From Knufia peltigerae (taxonomy: Eukaryota; Ascomycota; Eurotiomycetes; Chaetothyriales; Trichomeriaceae), in contig JAPDRN010000079.1 in assembly GCA_030247855.1 (NCBI GenBank), forward strand, positions 62,001 to 126,000: DNA of 64,000 nt. Reading direction: 5' to 3'. The position numbers were made by a program, and so were the translations under genes. Below the pieces are notes generated by a model that was not told where the DNA came from, did no database searches, and saw only the letters and a list, made by a program, of their open reading frames with translations. This document shows, piece after piece, positions 10,512 through 21,075 of this stretch (position 1 is the stretch's first letter; each line of letters starts with the position of its first letter).

Positions 10512-11134
10512 ATTTGTCGAATAAACGAATTTGAACCCTGAGAAGTTAGACTTATTCCTGATCGACTGTTGCCATGTCACACACGAGGTCCATCCGATCA
10601 ATCAAGGAACCCCCAGGCTGCGACTTCGTCCATTCTTATATCACTCTCTGTGACCCGTCCTGACCTGGTGGCCGTGACACCTTATCCCTGCAGGGGTCAA
10701 TCACTTGGGTAGACGACAATAAACTGTAGCGGGCAGAGACTATCCGACATCTGGGATGTGTTGAGTCGGTGGGGAAAACGGATAAGCCGCGGATGGTCTA
10801 ATCAATATCTTGACACCACCCGAGGGCAGAACGACTGGGCGAAGTCTCTCTACTGGTGGTTTCAAAGCTCAAGATACGTGGCCTGGATCTTGGTAGTCTT
10901 CACGCCGTGCTCTGGAGTCAAGACAACATGGGGACGATACTCCGCTGGCTTCTCGCACCAGCACGTCAACGTCATATATAGACCGGCTCACCATGTGACA
11001 AAATCTGTTGTTACATATGTGGCTGAGTGATGCGAGAGAACCCGACTGTTTTTGTCTTTGTGAGGCCAGCTCCACCGACTGCAGCCTTGGCTTCTGTTTG
11101 TTAGATTTGAATACAAATCACCCTTACAAGTATA
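10512..11134. promoter_or_regulatory. Divergent promoter region, MFS symporter / MOSC protein
   Basis: About 620 bases between the divergent starts at 10511 and 11135. It holds the second copy of the 14-bp CGG site (10779-10792). No coding content recognised apart from the possible 30-residue N-terminal extension of the symporter up to 10601. Confidence 0.55.
10779..10792 (-). promoter_or_regulatory. Candidate Zn2Cys6 operator, second copy (inverted)
   Basis: Reads CGGATAAGCCGCGG on the plus strand, the exact reverse complement of the site at 5605-5618. It lies 268 bases upstream of the MFS symporter start and 343 bases upstream of the MOSC gene, so it could act on either or both. Confidence 0.55.
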
Positions 11135-12401
11135 ATGGACGACACGAAGACGAAGAAACAGCGAATACACATCGAGGCCTTGTGGATATATCCACTTAAA
11201 GGGGCGAGTCCCATACGGGTTGAAGGTGCGCTGGTCGACACTTGGGGGCTACAATACGACCGTATATACATGCTCGTTGAACAAGACAGGAAGCAGGACA
11301 ACATGTTTAAGTCGATGAGCCAGAAACGATATCCCAAGGTGAGAAGAGAACAAAGCACCCCTTCTAGAACCACGTTGGTCGCAGACCCCGCCTCCAAACC
11401 CGGCTTGTTCTCGAGGGCATGGTTTCAACTGTTTCGTTCACATATTGACCACCTCTCCTCTCGGTCCCTTCAGATGGCACGACTGGTCCAGACGATTGAA
11501 ATTGGGGTTTCTGGCTGCCCAGAAAGCCTTGTTGTCGTGAACAAAGATTCCGAAGACCGTGTCCAGATGGCACTAGATCCAGAGCAAGTCCTTGACCTTA
11601 CGGGGTACCTACTTGCTGTACCCTTTGGTGCTGACGTGGGGTTCCCCACAGAGTCGAAGGCCTTTCCAGGAGGTTCGTTACGATGCCGTTCTATCCACGC
11701 CCACTCCAATGCTGTGACATGGGGGACAGTTTCGCCAACTTCTTTACAACCTTTATGAGGAAGCCCTGTCGGCTGGTCTACCGTGATCCCAATCGAGAGG
11801 TTTACGGCTCACGGCCAGAGACGGGGTCTCTCCTCTGGGACCGTGTCGCTCCACGCATCTGGAACTTGAAGCGGCAGTATCGGACCGCCTTGACCGACGC
11901 GGCGCCTTTGCACATCATCACTTCTGAAAGCCTGTCGAACTTGTGTGACTTGAGTCGAGGCCACGCCATTGCACCGGAGCGGTTTCGTCCGAACATCATG
12001 CTGTCAGGATGCAAGGCGTGGGAAGAGGAAAGTTGGAAATTGGTCGAGGTGGACGGTGTCGGCAGAATCGCCATCACGTCAAGGTGCCCTCGATGTGGCG
12101 TACCCGACGTGAAGTTGGACACCGGAGAACGAGACCGGGAGGTACAGCCGTCGACCATTCTCAAAAAGTTCCACACCACTGACCCCAGTCCTGAATGGGG
12201 AGATCGACCCATGTTTGGAATGTGGGCGATTCATCTCTTTCAAGGTAACAGGATCCACTTCACCTATCACCGTGCATTCATCCAAAGGAAAAGAAGGCTT
12301 GCTAACGTCACAATTCCACGACCACGGTAGACAAGAAAATCGCTGTCGGGGACAACTTGTCCATTGTCAACAGGGGATATCACGAGTTTACTTACCCATG
12401 A
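11135..12401 (+). CDS. MOSC-domain molybdenum-cofactor protein (mARC-like)
   Basis: MOSC proteins bind the sulfurated molybdenum cofactor; mARC-type members reduce N-hydroxylated compounds. Exons 11135-11338, 11474-11676, 11730-12244 and 12331-12401 give 330 residues, the normal size of the stand-alone family. The N-terminal MOSC_N beta-barrel shows IEALWIYPLKGASPIRVE and WGLQYDRIYMLVE. The C-terminal MOSC part carries RFRPNIMLSG and SRCPRCGVPDVKLDTGE, whose Cys-Gly-Val-Pro fits the position of the Mo-binding Cys in RC(I/V)xPTVD of relatives. The last exon ends with DNLSIVNRGYHEFTYP. The second intron (11677-11729) has a weaker donor, GTTACG, and is the least certain splice. It starts divergently from the MFS symporter. 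A link to that gene block is possible through the shared promoter but unproven. Confidence 0.82.
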
Positions 12402-12805
12402 TGAGTGGTACAAAAGCTTCACACTGCCGCGAATCAAAAAGAGGCGGCACAAAGTTCGTCATAGCTCATGCTAGCGTTCCCAGGTATGGTCGATTCGATC
12501 CAGTAAGAAGGTGATATCGTCCTTGCTTGCTCCAAGGGGGAAACAGTCGAGCCGCAAGTTTTGTGGCTTCAGTGGATTATTTTGTGCGGTAGAAGATACA
12601 ATAGTACTAACAGTACATTGTCTGGAAAAAGAGCCTGGTCTTTCTGGCTTCTGGGCCATGACTGCACATGTATAGAAGACCGCTTTTTGGCCATCCTATA
12701 CCGCCGCTGCGTGTGACGGCGACGACGAAGACGAACCCTCCAGACTATTCTTCGTAACCTCTGTCTCGGGTGTGAGATACAGTAATGGGGTTTGCTCTCG
12801 AACCC
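12402..12805. other. Intergenic
   Basis: Convergent 3' flanks of the MOSC gene and the small acidic protein gene. No gene, repeat or RNA feature recognised. Confidence 0.5.
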
Positions 12806-13240
12806 CTACTCTTTCGGGTACTCTAGCATGTAGACGTAAGACTTGTCACCCTTTCGACTGACCCAGACCCCCTCGGGTGGATGATCTCCTTGATCCTTTA
12901 TTGGAACATCCCAAACCCGACCGACAAGGAGACTACCACCACTATTCCGAATGTCTGAGGAATTTCTTGAGTCTGTATTGTTGTTGTCGTCGTCGTCGTC
13001 GTCGTCGGCCCATATCGACCATCCAAAGTCGAGGTCATAAACCATTTTTATAGTCATATTGTCTGATCTTACATAGACGCCGTCTTTCTTTGTGACACCG
13101 GCGGAGTGATGGTGGAATTTATATTCTAGATCATCAAGTAGACGTCTGAACTTGAAATAAATGTTGCGAGGGACGGTGGTCATCTCAGATGTTTGTTCCC
13201 TAAGACGATAACTCGGAAAGCGGATGAAAAATCTTTGCAA
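12806..13240 (-). CDS. Small hypothetical protein with poly-Asp tract
   Basis: A single-exon frame of 144 residues, or 125 if the second Met (13183) is used. I do not recognise a named family, though the ending VWVSRKGDKSYVYMLEYP looks like a conserved fungal hypothetical protein. The middle has seven Asp followed by Asn and Ser, coded by a GTC trinucleotide repeat on the plus strand (12986-13006). No signal peptide or membrane helix is visible. The flanks are two short gene-free intervals between the MOSC and alcohol dehydrogenase genes. A TACTCCGTA element lies 55 bases upstream. Codon use looks normal, which supports coding, but function is unknown. Confidence 0.55.
   Translation of the reverse strand: MQRFFIRFPSYRLREQTSEMTTVPRNIYFKFRRLLDDLEYKFHHHSAGVTKKDGVYVRSDNMTIKMVYDLDFGWSIWADDDDDDDNNNTDSRNSSDIRNSGGSLLVGRVWDVPIKDQGDHPPEGVWVSRKGDKSYVYMLEYPKE
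12986..13006. repeat. (GTC)7 trinucleotide repeat
   Basis: Seven GTC units on the plus strand, coding the Asp run of the small acidic protein on the minus strand. A likely length-variable site. Confidence 0.85.
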
Positions 13241-13295
13241 GGTCTAGAGTTTGAAATATTTTGTTTCTTTCGACGTGGGATAAACGCTGGACAGC

Positions 13296-13304
13296 TACTC
13301 CGTA
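13296..13304 (+). repeat. TACTCCGTA element, copy 1
   Basis: First of five exact copies of this 9-mer (either strand) that I found, all in gene-free DNA. Confidence 0.6.
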
Positions 13305-13837
13305 AAGCAGGTAAGTACATGTAGACAAAGGTATAAAGGTCAGAAGTGACTCATCGGTCATGACTCTCAATACGACCAGTACCCAAGGGGCGGGATGTAT
13401 GTGACTCTATCTGTACGGCGGGCGGACCGTAGAAGGCCCAAGGGGCCAACAACTCGTAAAGAATCACAGCCTCGTTCTGCGAATCACGACTGCAATGTAC
13501 CGCACTTTTCTCCCTGGCCGAGGCTGAGGGCAAGGTGGGTGGCCTATTTGTACCTGTAAGCTTCGCAACAAAGTGTCTCGATCGAACCGAGTTTAACATA
13601 TCCCTGTATATTTCAGACTGTGCAAACAATAAAACATCTACAGTGATTGTGCCGATCGTCCGTGTCCCGGGTACTTCGGGAGCAATTGTCGTTGAAAGAA
13701 GAAACCAACGCGACACAAAGATGAACGCCTTAAGGCCACCAACAACATTGGGTACGCACGTTCCGACCTTTGCTTCGAAATACTGATCGCTCTTGGTAAA
13801 GTCACAAGTCGATCACACCCTAAGACTAGTGTGGTGG

Positions 13838-13846
13838 TACTCCGTA
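13838..13846 (+). repeat. TACTCCGTA element, copy 2
   Basis: Second exact copy, 542 bases from copy 1, upstream of the alcohol dehydrogenase gene. Confidence 0.6.
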
Positions 13847-14007
13847 GCAGTCGACGTACTTCTTCGTTTTGGTCAAAGAATGATCAAACCATGTTGACAC
13901 TGTCTCAAGTCAGTCAGGCCTGTCGTGCTGTTAAATCCTCACACTTTTGTATAAAAATCTTCTGGTTTAATTGACATACTATCAAAGCTCGTTTGCTAGA
14001 AACCATC

Positions 14008-15484
14008 ATGGCTGGAATACCTTCTACAATGAAGGCCTGGACGGTTGAGATAGGTCAGCATGAAGCCGTAAGTCCCTCCTGCACCAGGTCCTCCTCCTCC
14101 AAACAAAGTCTACAAAGTGTACATTCGGACAATACCAATACACGATCAGAAATGGTGTGAAGTACCAGTACCGAAGCCGGCCCCCGATGCTGTCCTCGTC
14201 AAGATTCTAGCCATGGGAGGTAAGTTACCAGGGCATGACACCTCTCTTCCTGACAGGTAGTATCAAGTTTGCTTACGAAAGATGTAAAATCACGCAGTAT
14301 GTCACAGCGATTGCTCCATTCTCAGTCTGCCAGACCTCCCGGTACCTTCATGGAAACGAAGCTTCATCATGGTGAGGACGACTCTCGTTTAAGAAATATC
14401 ATAGGTACGTATCCAAGCTGAACCTGCAGGACAGGGTCACGAAGCAAGCGGCGAGGTAGTACAACTTGGTTCTGCGGTCTCTAAACATCAAATCGTGGGT
14501 GGACCTCCTCTCTCTCTCTGGTCTTGTGCTGTGTGCGCACAGGTCCGGATGACACCGGCTGACCTTCACAGGGAGATATTGTCACGTTGATGTGCTGCCC
14601 CGGCTGTCAGGTTTCGGATTGCCCAGAATGTACTAGAGGGTTGCAGAGGATATGCACAACCGCCGAGACGTACGGTCTGGGGCGCGACGGATTCTTCACA
14701 GAATACGCCGCCGTCAAGGAATGGGCTGCGGTGCCCGTACCAAAAGGTAAAGTTGGAAAGACTCATGATTTGTGTGTCGTAGTTTCATGCGGCTGACATG
14801 TTCCACGGGGGCAGGCGTTTCACCCTCAGCTGCAGCCATCGCCGCGGATGCCGTGCTTACATCCTACCATGCAGTCAAAGGTCTTGCAAAGGTACAGCCA
14901 CATGAGACGATCCTCATGTACGGTTTGGGTGGTGTCGGTCTGAACGGATTGCAAGCGATGATGCATCTCGGACCAAAGCGGGTCATTGTGGTCGAGAAAC
15001 GTCAGGAGCTCCTAGATGAGGCCATCAAGCTTGGTGTCCCGGCCAAAGATGCATTCTGCCCGTCGGAAGAAACCAAGGTCGAAGACTATCTTTCCGCCCA
15101 GAAGATTGTGGTAGACACCGCCGTCGATTTTGTTGGCGCCGACTCGACTTTCGCAAGCGCCCAAATGTCCGGTAAGTGCACCCCCTCTCAACAATCACTT
15201 CCCTTAGCTGAGATCCAGCTGCAGTCCGCTCCGGGGGTACGGTGGTGCTAGTAGGCATGAATAGTTTCTCGTTGCCCGTCAACACGTTCATCGCCATGTC
15301 AAAGGAGCTGAAAATCCTCTGCTCCTGGAACGGAACCCACACTGAGCTTAGGGAAGCCTTGGATTTAATGGCAAAGGGTGTCATCAGGCCGCAAATCACC
15401 ACAGACAACATACGTACTATGCCTCGAGTGCTGGAGGACTTGAACCAAGGAAAGATCAAGGGGAGAAGAGTATTGCTTCATTAA
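14008..15484 (+). CDS. Zinc-dependent alcohol dehydrogenase (MDR family)
   Basis: Oxidises an alcohol with NAD(P), or the reverse. Seven exons: 14008-14067, 14150-14219, 14298-14371, 14435-14494, 14572-14746, 14815-15171, 15225-15484; 351 residues, the usual size. Catalytic zinc ligands are present: VCHSDC (Cys about 45) and GHEASGE (His70-Glu71). A structural-zinc-like lobe follows, with CCPGC, DCPECTRGLQRIC. The Rossmann motif GLGGVGLNG is intact, followed by an acidic VVEKRQE end of strand two, where the Glu favours NAD over NADP. It resembles bacterial/fungal NAD-dependent ADHs such as 6-hydroxyhexanoate dehydrogenases, though I cannot fix the substrate. It follows the hydrolase/regulator/symporter block but I did not find the shared 14-bp site in its promoter. 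The small exons were placed by motif continuity; all phases agree. Confidence 0.85.
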
Positions 15485-15686
15485 GTCAAATACATTCTCT
15501 CAAGTACATCCCTATCGGGGAGGTGTTCGAAGTTGTAGACCAGATCTACGTTTCGATCGCCCCAGAAATGAACGCCGCAGTGCTGCTCCTCCTATGCCAA
15601 ACCCACAAGTAGACAAGCATTAGGTCATAATAGTGATCAAAATCCAGATGGTCCAAAAGCAACAAAAAAGATAGAACGTCTCATGA

Positions 15687-18167
15687 TCAAAGGGTGGAAA
15701 ATCTGAGCGCTTGACATTTCTGACACCAGCAATCAATTATGCTCCCACAAATCCCACACTCGAACCGATTCATCCCATCTTGACAAGGACAGCGACTATG
15801 TGGCAGCTGACAACTCTGGCAAATGAGTCTTACTGAAGGGCTGAGCCCAGTACAGCGGCAGTCGTCAGGTAATGAAAAACCTTGGTAGTTGGTATCTGCT
15901 AGTCCTTGATAGAGCTGTGAGCACGCGTCTGGGTTCCAAGAAGTTTGTTGGTGGTCGCGTTGGTGCTCTTGGTATCTACGGCGTTTTGGCGGCCGTTGCT
16001 GAGGATCTAGTAGTCTGTCGGTGGTAGACAGGACTTGGTTGATGGTCTCTTCACGTTGAGCGATGCCGGTACCAAGTATGCCTTGCCCTTCTTGGGGTGG
16101 TATGCGGTTGCGATACGCGTAATACTGCGATGATTGAGAACTTGTAGGTACCATCAGATGCGTTGGGTCTTGTGACCTGCTTGAGGAGGCCGGTCCTGAT
16201 TCAGGCCAAATGTGCGTGGCATACATTGGTCGCTGATGACCAGAAGGCTGTCGCCCGGAGTTCCCCATGATGTGCAACAGATCCTCATCTTGAGTGCCGT
16301 CAGGCATGACGGTTGTGTCTGGAGAATGGTTTCCTGCCTCCAATCTGGTCGGCGTTGTGGTGGATCTATTGGAAAGTTTCCGAACAGCATCCTCGAACCT
16401 TTCTCCCGAGTTCCTCACCTGTTTTTCACACTCATGATGGATTCTCGCCTGTTCTGAGTGTAGTCTAGCCTGTTGTGAGTGAAAGTGTGCACGGGCTTCC
16501 ACGTCACGATGCTCCTTCTCTGCAAATAGCCTTACAAAGGACTGAAGAGTCTCTCGAGATTCGGACGGCGTTAAGGAGTTTTGGCTGATATGGCTCGCCA
16601 TTTGGGCCAACGCAGACGTGATAGGAGTCTGGAGGCCGGTTTCAGCGCTGTATGGAGAGACATTGGAGTCGAGACCTCCAAACAGTCGGTAGTATTCCCT
16701 CCATCTTTCTTCAGGCTTGAGCTTGCGTTTCGACCATTCGTCGATTTTCTCCATTTTGTCTTTATCATCTTTGATGTGGGCCCTGACATGGCGACTCACT
16801 CTGTCGATCTTCGGTGCATCCCATTTCCAGCACTTCGACTTCAGGTTCTCGCAGAGGGAAGGATTAGCGGCGTGTAGAGGACATCGGAATTTCTTTCCTG
16901 GCTTCCGGTAATCGAAACCCTCTTGATCTGTGGGGTGAGCTGGTTCTGACTGATCGTCGTCGTCGTCGTCATCATCCTCCTCGCCTTCATCATCAGCAGT
17001 GCTTTGCTCCCATGTGCGTCCATCTGCCGTGCTTCGGGCGGACTTGGCTCCTCTTGCACCCGTGGAAGTAGACCTTGCTCTACCTTTGCCTTTGCCGTTG
17101 CTAGGCTCTCCTCCAGCTAGTTGCCTCGACCCATGGGTAGGGGGACTAGTCAACGAACCGGTGTCGGGCGCTTTATCGATGGTGATCTCAAGTTCGCTCT
17201 CTTTGCCTGCATGCCCGGGGCCTGGTTTTGCCACTGTTGAGGGCGCCTCAGGTCGACCTGGAAGGACGGATACAAAGCTGTTCAATGCGCCCCTACGAGG
17301 CTCCAAGGATGCTTCGGGCCTACCGTCGTTTGTGTTGAGCTGAGCTCTTCTTGAGCATGGAATCGCAGCTACAAAGTTGGCGCCTCTAGCTGCTTGATTA
17401 ATTGATGCAAGCGGGGGTGGCGTCGCGTAGGACAAACGTGGCGCTCCTTGTGGTGATGTTACCCGGTTCTTATCGCACGGCGCTTTGCGAGGGTTACACA
17501 AGCCCGGGCGATGGGGAAGAGAGGCAGATGATCGCAGAGTACCATCGCTTCCTCGCTTGGAGCTGTTTCGACTCCTCTTGAGCCTCACCGTCGTATCAGC
17601 TTCTCTGTCAAGGTCTGCATGATCGCCCTTTCTGGATTTTGGGTCAGCGATCGATAGCGAGGTCCTGTCTGCTTCTTTGTTGAGTCTGTATCTGCCCCAC
17701 CTGAACAAGTCTGGGATTTTTGGTCGTGCACAAAGACCGTTGTTATTTCTCTTGATCGCATCCCTAGGCGAAATCGGCGTGCAGATGCCACAGCCATTGT
17801 TCCACGTATCAAGCTTCACAACATGATGCTGAGTCCCAAATGTGCGGTCGCGACATCTGGAAGGGTAACGCTTTGTTGTATATTTTGCCACTTGCGATTC
17901 TTTACAGGTTGTATCTGTGGTGATGTCTCCCTGGCCAAGGAAAACCGAGACGCTCGATTGAGGCTTCGAGGTAAAACACCAAAGAACCAAGTAGACATTC
18001 CAAATCAATAGATTAGAAAGTCGAATAACCCAACCAAAGATGATTCGAGGCAAACATAGAATGTAACACAAAAAGCCGAACATCAGTCGCGAGTCGGCTC
18101 GAATATTTAGATCAAGCTTGCCTTCTAGTTCAAGCCACGTATGTGGCTTGCCGGCAGAGGAATCCAT
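15687..18167 (-). CDS. Large hypothetical protein with C2H2-like finger and Cys-rich C-terminus
   Basis: One uninterrupted frame of 826 residues from the ATG at 18167 (836 from 18197). I do not recognise a named function. From the N-terminus: a hydrophobic region (about residues 35-75) that could form two membrane helices; a long basic, Ser/Pro-rich disordered region; an acidic run of eight Asp; then KFRCPLHAANPSLCENLKSKC followed by DRVSRHVRAH, a degenerate zinc finger of the kind seen in fungal proteins with FxCPFxK...DRVKQHLxRxH; a Gln/Arg-rich helical region; and a C-terminal Cys cluster with CRC, CQSC, CPC, CGIC and CWCQKC. The finger suggests nucleic-acid binding. The hydrophobic N-terminus is odd for that role and may be read-through of a non-coding leader. 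It lies convergent with the alcohol dehydrogenase gene. Confidence 0.6.
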   Translation of the reverse strand: MDSSAGKPHTWLELEGKLDLNIRADSRLMFGFLCYILCLPRIIFGWVIRLSNLLIWNVYLVLWCFTSKPQSSVSVFLGQGDITTDTTCKESQVAKYTTKRYPSRCRDRTFGTQHHVVKLDTWNNGCGICTPISPRDAIKRNNNGLCARPKIPDLFRWGRYRLNKEADRTSLSIADPKSRKGDHADLDREADTTVRLKRSRNSSKRGSDGTLRSSASLPHRPGLCNPRKAPCDKNRVTSPQGAPRLSYATPPPLASINQAARGANFVAAIPCSRRAQLNTNDGRPEASLEPRRGALNSFVSVLPGRPEAPSTVAKPGPGHAGKESELEITIDKAPDTGSLTSPPTHGSRQLAGGEPSNGKGKGRARSTSTGARGAKSARSTADGRTWEQSTADDEGEEDDDDDDDDQSEPAHPTDQEGFDYRKPGKKFRCPLHAANPSLCENLKSKCWKWDAPKIDRVSRHVRAHIKDDKDKMEKIDEWSKRKLKPEERWREYYRLFGGLDSNVSPYSAETGLQTPITSALAQMASHISQNSLTPSESRETLQSFVRLFAEKEHRDVEARAHFHSQQARLHSEQARIHHECEKQVRNSGERFEDAVRKLSNRSTTTPTRLEAGNHSPDTTVMPDGTQDEDLLHIMGNSGRQPSGHQRPMYATHIWPESGPASSSRSQDPTHLMVPTSSQSSQYYAYRNRIPPQEGQGILGTGIAQREETINQVLSTTDRLLDPQQRPPKRRRYQEHQRDHQQTSWNPDACSQLYQGLADTNYQGFSLPDDCRCTGLSPSVRLICQSCQLPHSRCPCQDGMNRFECGICGSIIDCWCQKCQALRFSTL

Positions 18168-21075
18168 GATGCTTCGATGGCACACTGAAGGGAACAAACT
18201 ACCACGACGATATTTTCGTGGGTGTTAGTTAATAGGGAAGCGAGGTGCGCGCGCTGGGAGGAGGCAACTCTTTCATATAATCTGAAGTTTCTTGATAAGA
18301 GAGGCATAAGACGAAGCTACAAGGCGGATTGAAGGCACCATAAGCCCATGGCTGAGCAATAGAGACATATAAGATTCCAATGCGTTGACCGCCAGTTTCA
18401 TCATGAGCCTCACTTCTTCAACCTCGAGACTGCCTTGGGAACCGACTTTCCGAACGTCAATTTTCAAATTGCAAGTCGCAATGTGTAAGGCACCAAAAGG
18501 GCATGGCGAGGACGGAGCCCCTTCTGATTGATCAATGTGACCAGGACCGACGCCTGAAGGCCTCCTTCTCACTGAACGCGGACGGTTTAAGCACAATTAG
18601 AATTTCGAGTGCCCAAGGCAGCAGCATCGGTTTGTCCGTTGTTAGGCGTTTTCCGACTCCTGTCAGATTGTGCCAGCTTCACTTTGAATGATCCGCGATC
18701 CTTGCTCTGTTTCCAATTGATTCCAATTGAGTTTCTCCGCAAATGAGCGCTCTGCCACGGCTGCATGAGCGAGCCACAAACGTGACCGTGAATTGCTAAT
18801 ACTCTGGATAAGCAACACTCGTCCCGGTGTTAAAGTGCCGAAGCAGCCGAGGAGCCTGCAAATCCATCGCCGCTTACTGACGGAGAGTTGAGTGGCCAGT
18901 GAGCAATTACCGTGTGTTGGCATCCAGGACAGGTGAGTTGTGGCAGCTAGCAGCCGCAAGATACACACTGGCCACTTATGCTCATAGCCCAAAGATGTGA
19001 TCATCGGGAAAGTAAGGACTAGTCCTGCTTGATTCGGGGTGAATGAATCGAAGTGCTTCCAAGTGGGGGTTCCTCGCTCGTCAGGCTCTGTCTCTTGTTG
19101 CTCTCACTAGTAGCTCAAGCTCGCAGGGTGAACAAAATGGAGATCGTACACTTCGTTTTAGCCCCGTTGGGACTGCAGGAAAGTTTGAAATCATTGTGAG
19201 GCGCCAATGCGCTTGCTTCCTGATGAACTTGCACCATTCATTGCCCGGTCGTTCGCAGCATTAAAGTAGGTGACGTCTGAACAGGGGCCATTGTGGCGCG
19301 AAGACGCCATGTCACCAGGCCAGGCTGTGCTGCCTCCCACCTCGCATTCATCAACGTACTTGGTTGGAATTTTGTCGAAACTGGACCTTAACACTCATTT
19401 GACTTTTTGTTGAAGGTGAGCCAGTAGGTTTTTTAATCAGATCCGGGTTGACGGCAGGAAGGCGGCGTTTTCCAAGGAGAAGCTGTAGCTGGTCTCGTCG
19501 GAACTGGAAGGCAGTGCGCTTCAACAATAGCACTCCGCATGAGGCGAAATCCTTATCCGTCAAATTTGAGAGACATGTTGGTACTGTAAGCGACGTCGTG
19601 ATCGCCAGGACATGATGGAGGCTGCAATCCCCAGGTTTTTAGTGTGGCGACTTTAAGGTTGCGCATCACTCCCCTTCGATCAGGTTTTGCTGAGAGTCGG
19701 CGTTCAGTCATGGTCCATCCAACCCCCCGTGCAGCATCTGGGTGCTGATGGTGGCACGTTGGATGAAGATGAGGTGGTTGGATCCTTTCGACTCCGGATA
19801 TCCATGTCGCAATCACATCAAGAAGCCTTCCGGTAATGAAGACATCGGCACATTGTCTCTTAACCCTGTCCCTATGGCACCTGGCTTCTTGTCTTGTGCT
19901 GTCACTTGTTTCAAGTGGAGGGAAGGTTCGTGGAAGAAGTCCAAGCTAGGAAGTAAAGGCTGTGACTGTGGTGACCGCGAGGCAGAGGTTTCAAACTTTC
20001 CGAATCGCCATTGCACCACAAGAACTGGCGATACTTGGGACACCTGGCATATATAGCATCTGGAGGGAACACTGTAAGGAACCAGGTATTGAAGAGGTGA
20101 GTCGTTCCGATATTATAACCGTCACTTCATGGCCATTCAGGGTTCTCCTTCCTAGTCTGGTCAACGTGAGACAGTTGAAACTACAACCAATCCTTCGGCA
20201 GTATGAGAAATATGAGAGGTCAGTTTCATGGCGCTAGATTTCTTTCTCAACAATTGGATGAACCGAAAGGGGTTTTATGCCCAAGGTATACCTTGCTCTA
20301 GCGAGTCAAAAGTGAGGCGTAGCTTGCATTGACCAATTTTGATTCACAAAGATCCCTGGCTGATATGGTGTAGAGTGACAAAGATCATATTATTGACTGC
20401 CATACTCATGAGCGTTTGATTGATCTCACTGACGAGAGTCTTCAGAGCACGTGAGATTTCGAGACGCACAAATATCATTGCCTGCTCTTTTGCCGCTAAT
20501 GCCGGTGGGTTTGGACACCCTACTCACCGTATATTCTAGGCATCAAATACCGACTAACGCTGCTTGTTAGTATGAGTGGCACATGTGCTTAGCGACATCA
20601 TGCCGGACACAGCACCTCATAACAACTGGTAAGGTTGATTGGAAGGTGATTGTGTTGGGTTCATGGATGGTCCCTGAACGCTGTTGATAAAAGTTGGAAA
20701 CAGACACGCGTCGTCTCGCGTCTCAAGATGATGATTGTCTGGTGCCCATGTGCCGAATCATGAGCCGAGCGAATCCCATTCCGGAAAGCCTCAGGAAAGG
20801 AAAGGTCTCAATCGACCCCGCGAAGGAATGTTTGTGAGAGTTTTGCCTGGCTTAGAGCAAGTAACCCTTTCTTCCTTACGGGGCACAGCCTCGCGGAAAG
20901 GATAAAGGCCGGAAAAGAATTATTCCGAAAAAGCGTCGCTCAGACTTGAAGACCCATCTACATACGCATACGATCAAACCAACATTATTCATCATTCCTT
21001 CCCTTTTCCCTTTTCTCTCTGTGCTTCGATTTTAACTGCATCGTTGGTATTTCTGTACAACATTAACAAGAAATC
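18168..21075. other. 2.9-kb gene-free stretch
   Basis: Only short frames without recognisable motifs occur on either strand. I see no terminal repeats, no transposase-like coding, no tandem repeat and no tRNA. The last 120 bases are rich in C and T and are probably the promoter/leader of the SnoaL-like gene at 21076. The rest could hold a non-coding RNA or a decayed element that I cannot recognise. Confidence 0.5.

Larger units (their letters stand above)
13241..14007. other. Upstream region of the alcohol dehydrogenase gene
   Basis: About 770 bases without a convincing gene. It contains two TACTCCGTA elements (13296-13304 and 13838-13846). A 121-residue minus-strand frame at 13351-13716 has no recognisable content. 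TATA-like TATAAAAATC lies about 60 bases before the dehydrogenase ATG. Confidence 0.5.

Noticed and set aside
13351..13716. 121-residue minus-strand frame in the alcohol dehydrogenase upstream region
   Set aside because: No recognisable motif, no partner exon, and composition not clearly coding; most likely a chance frame.
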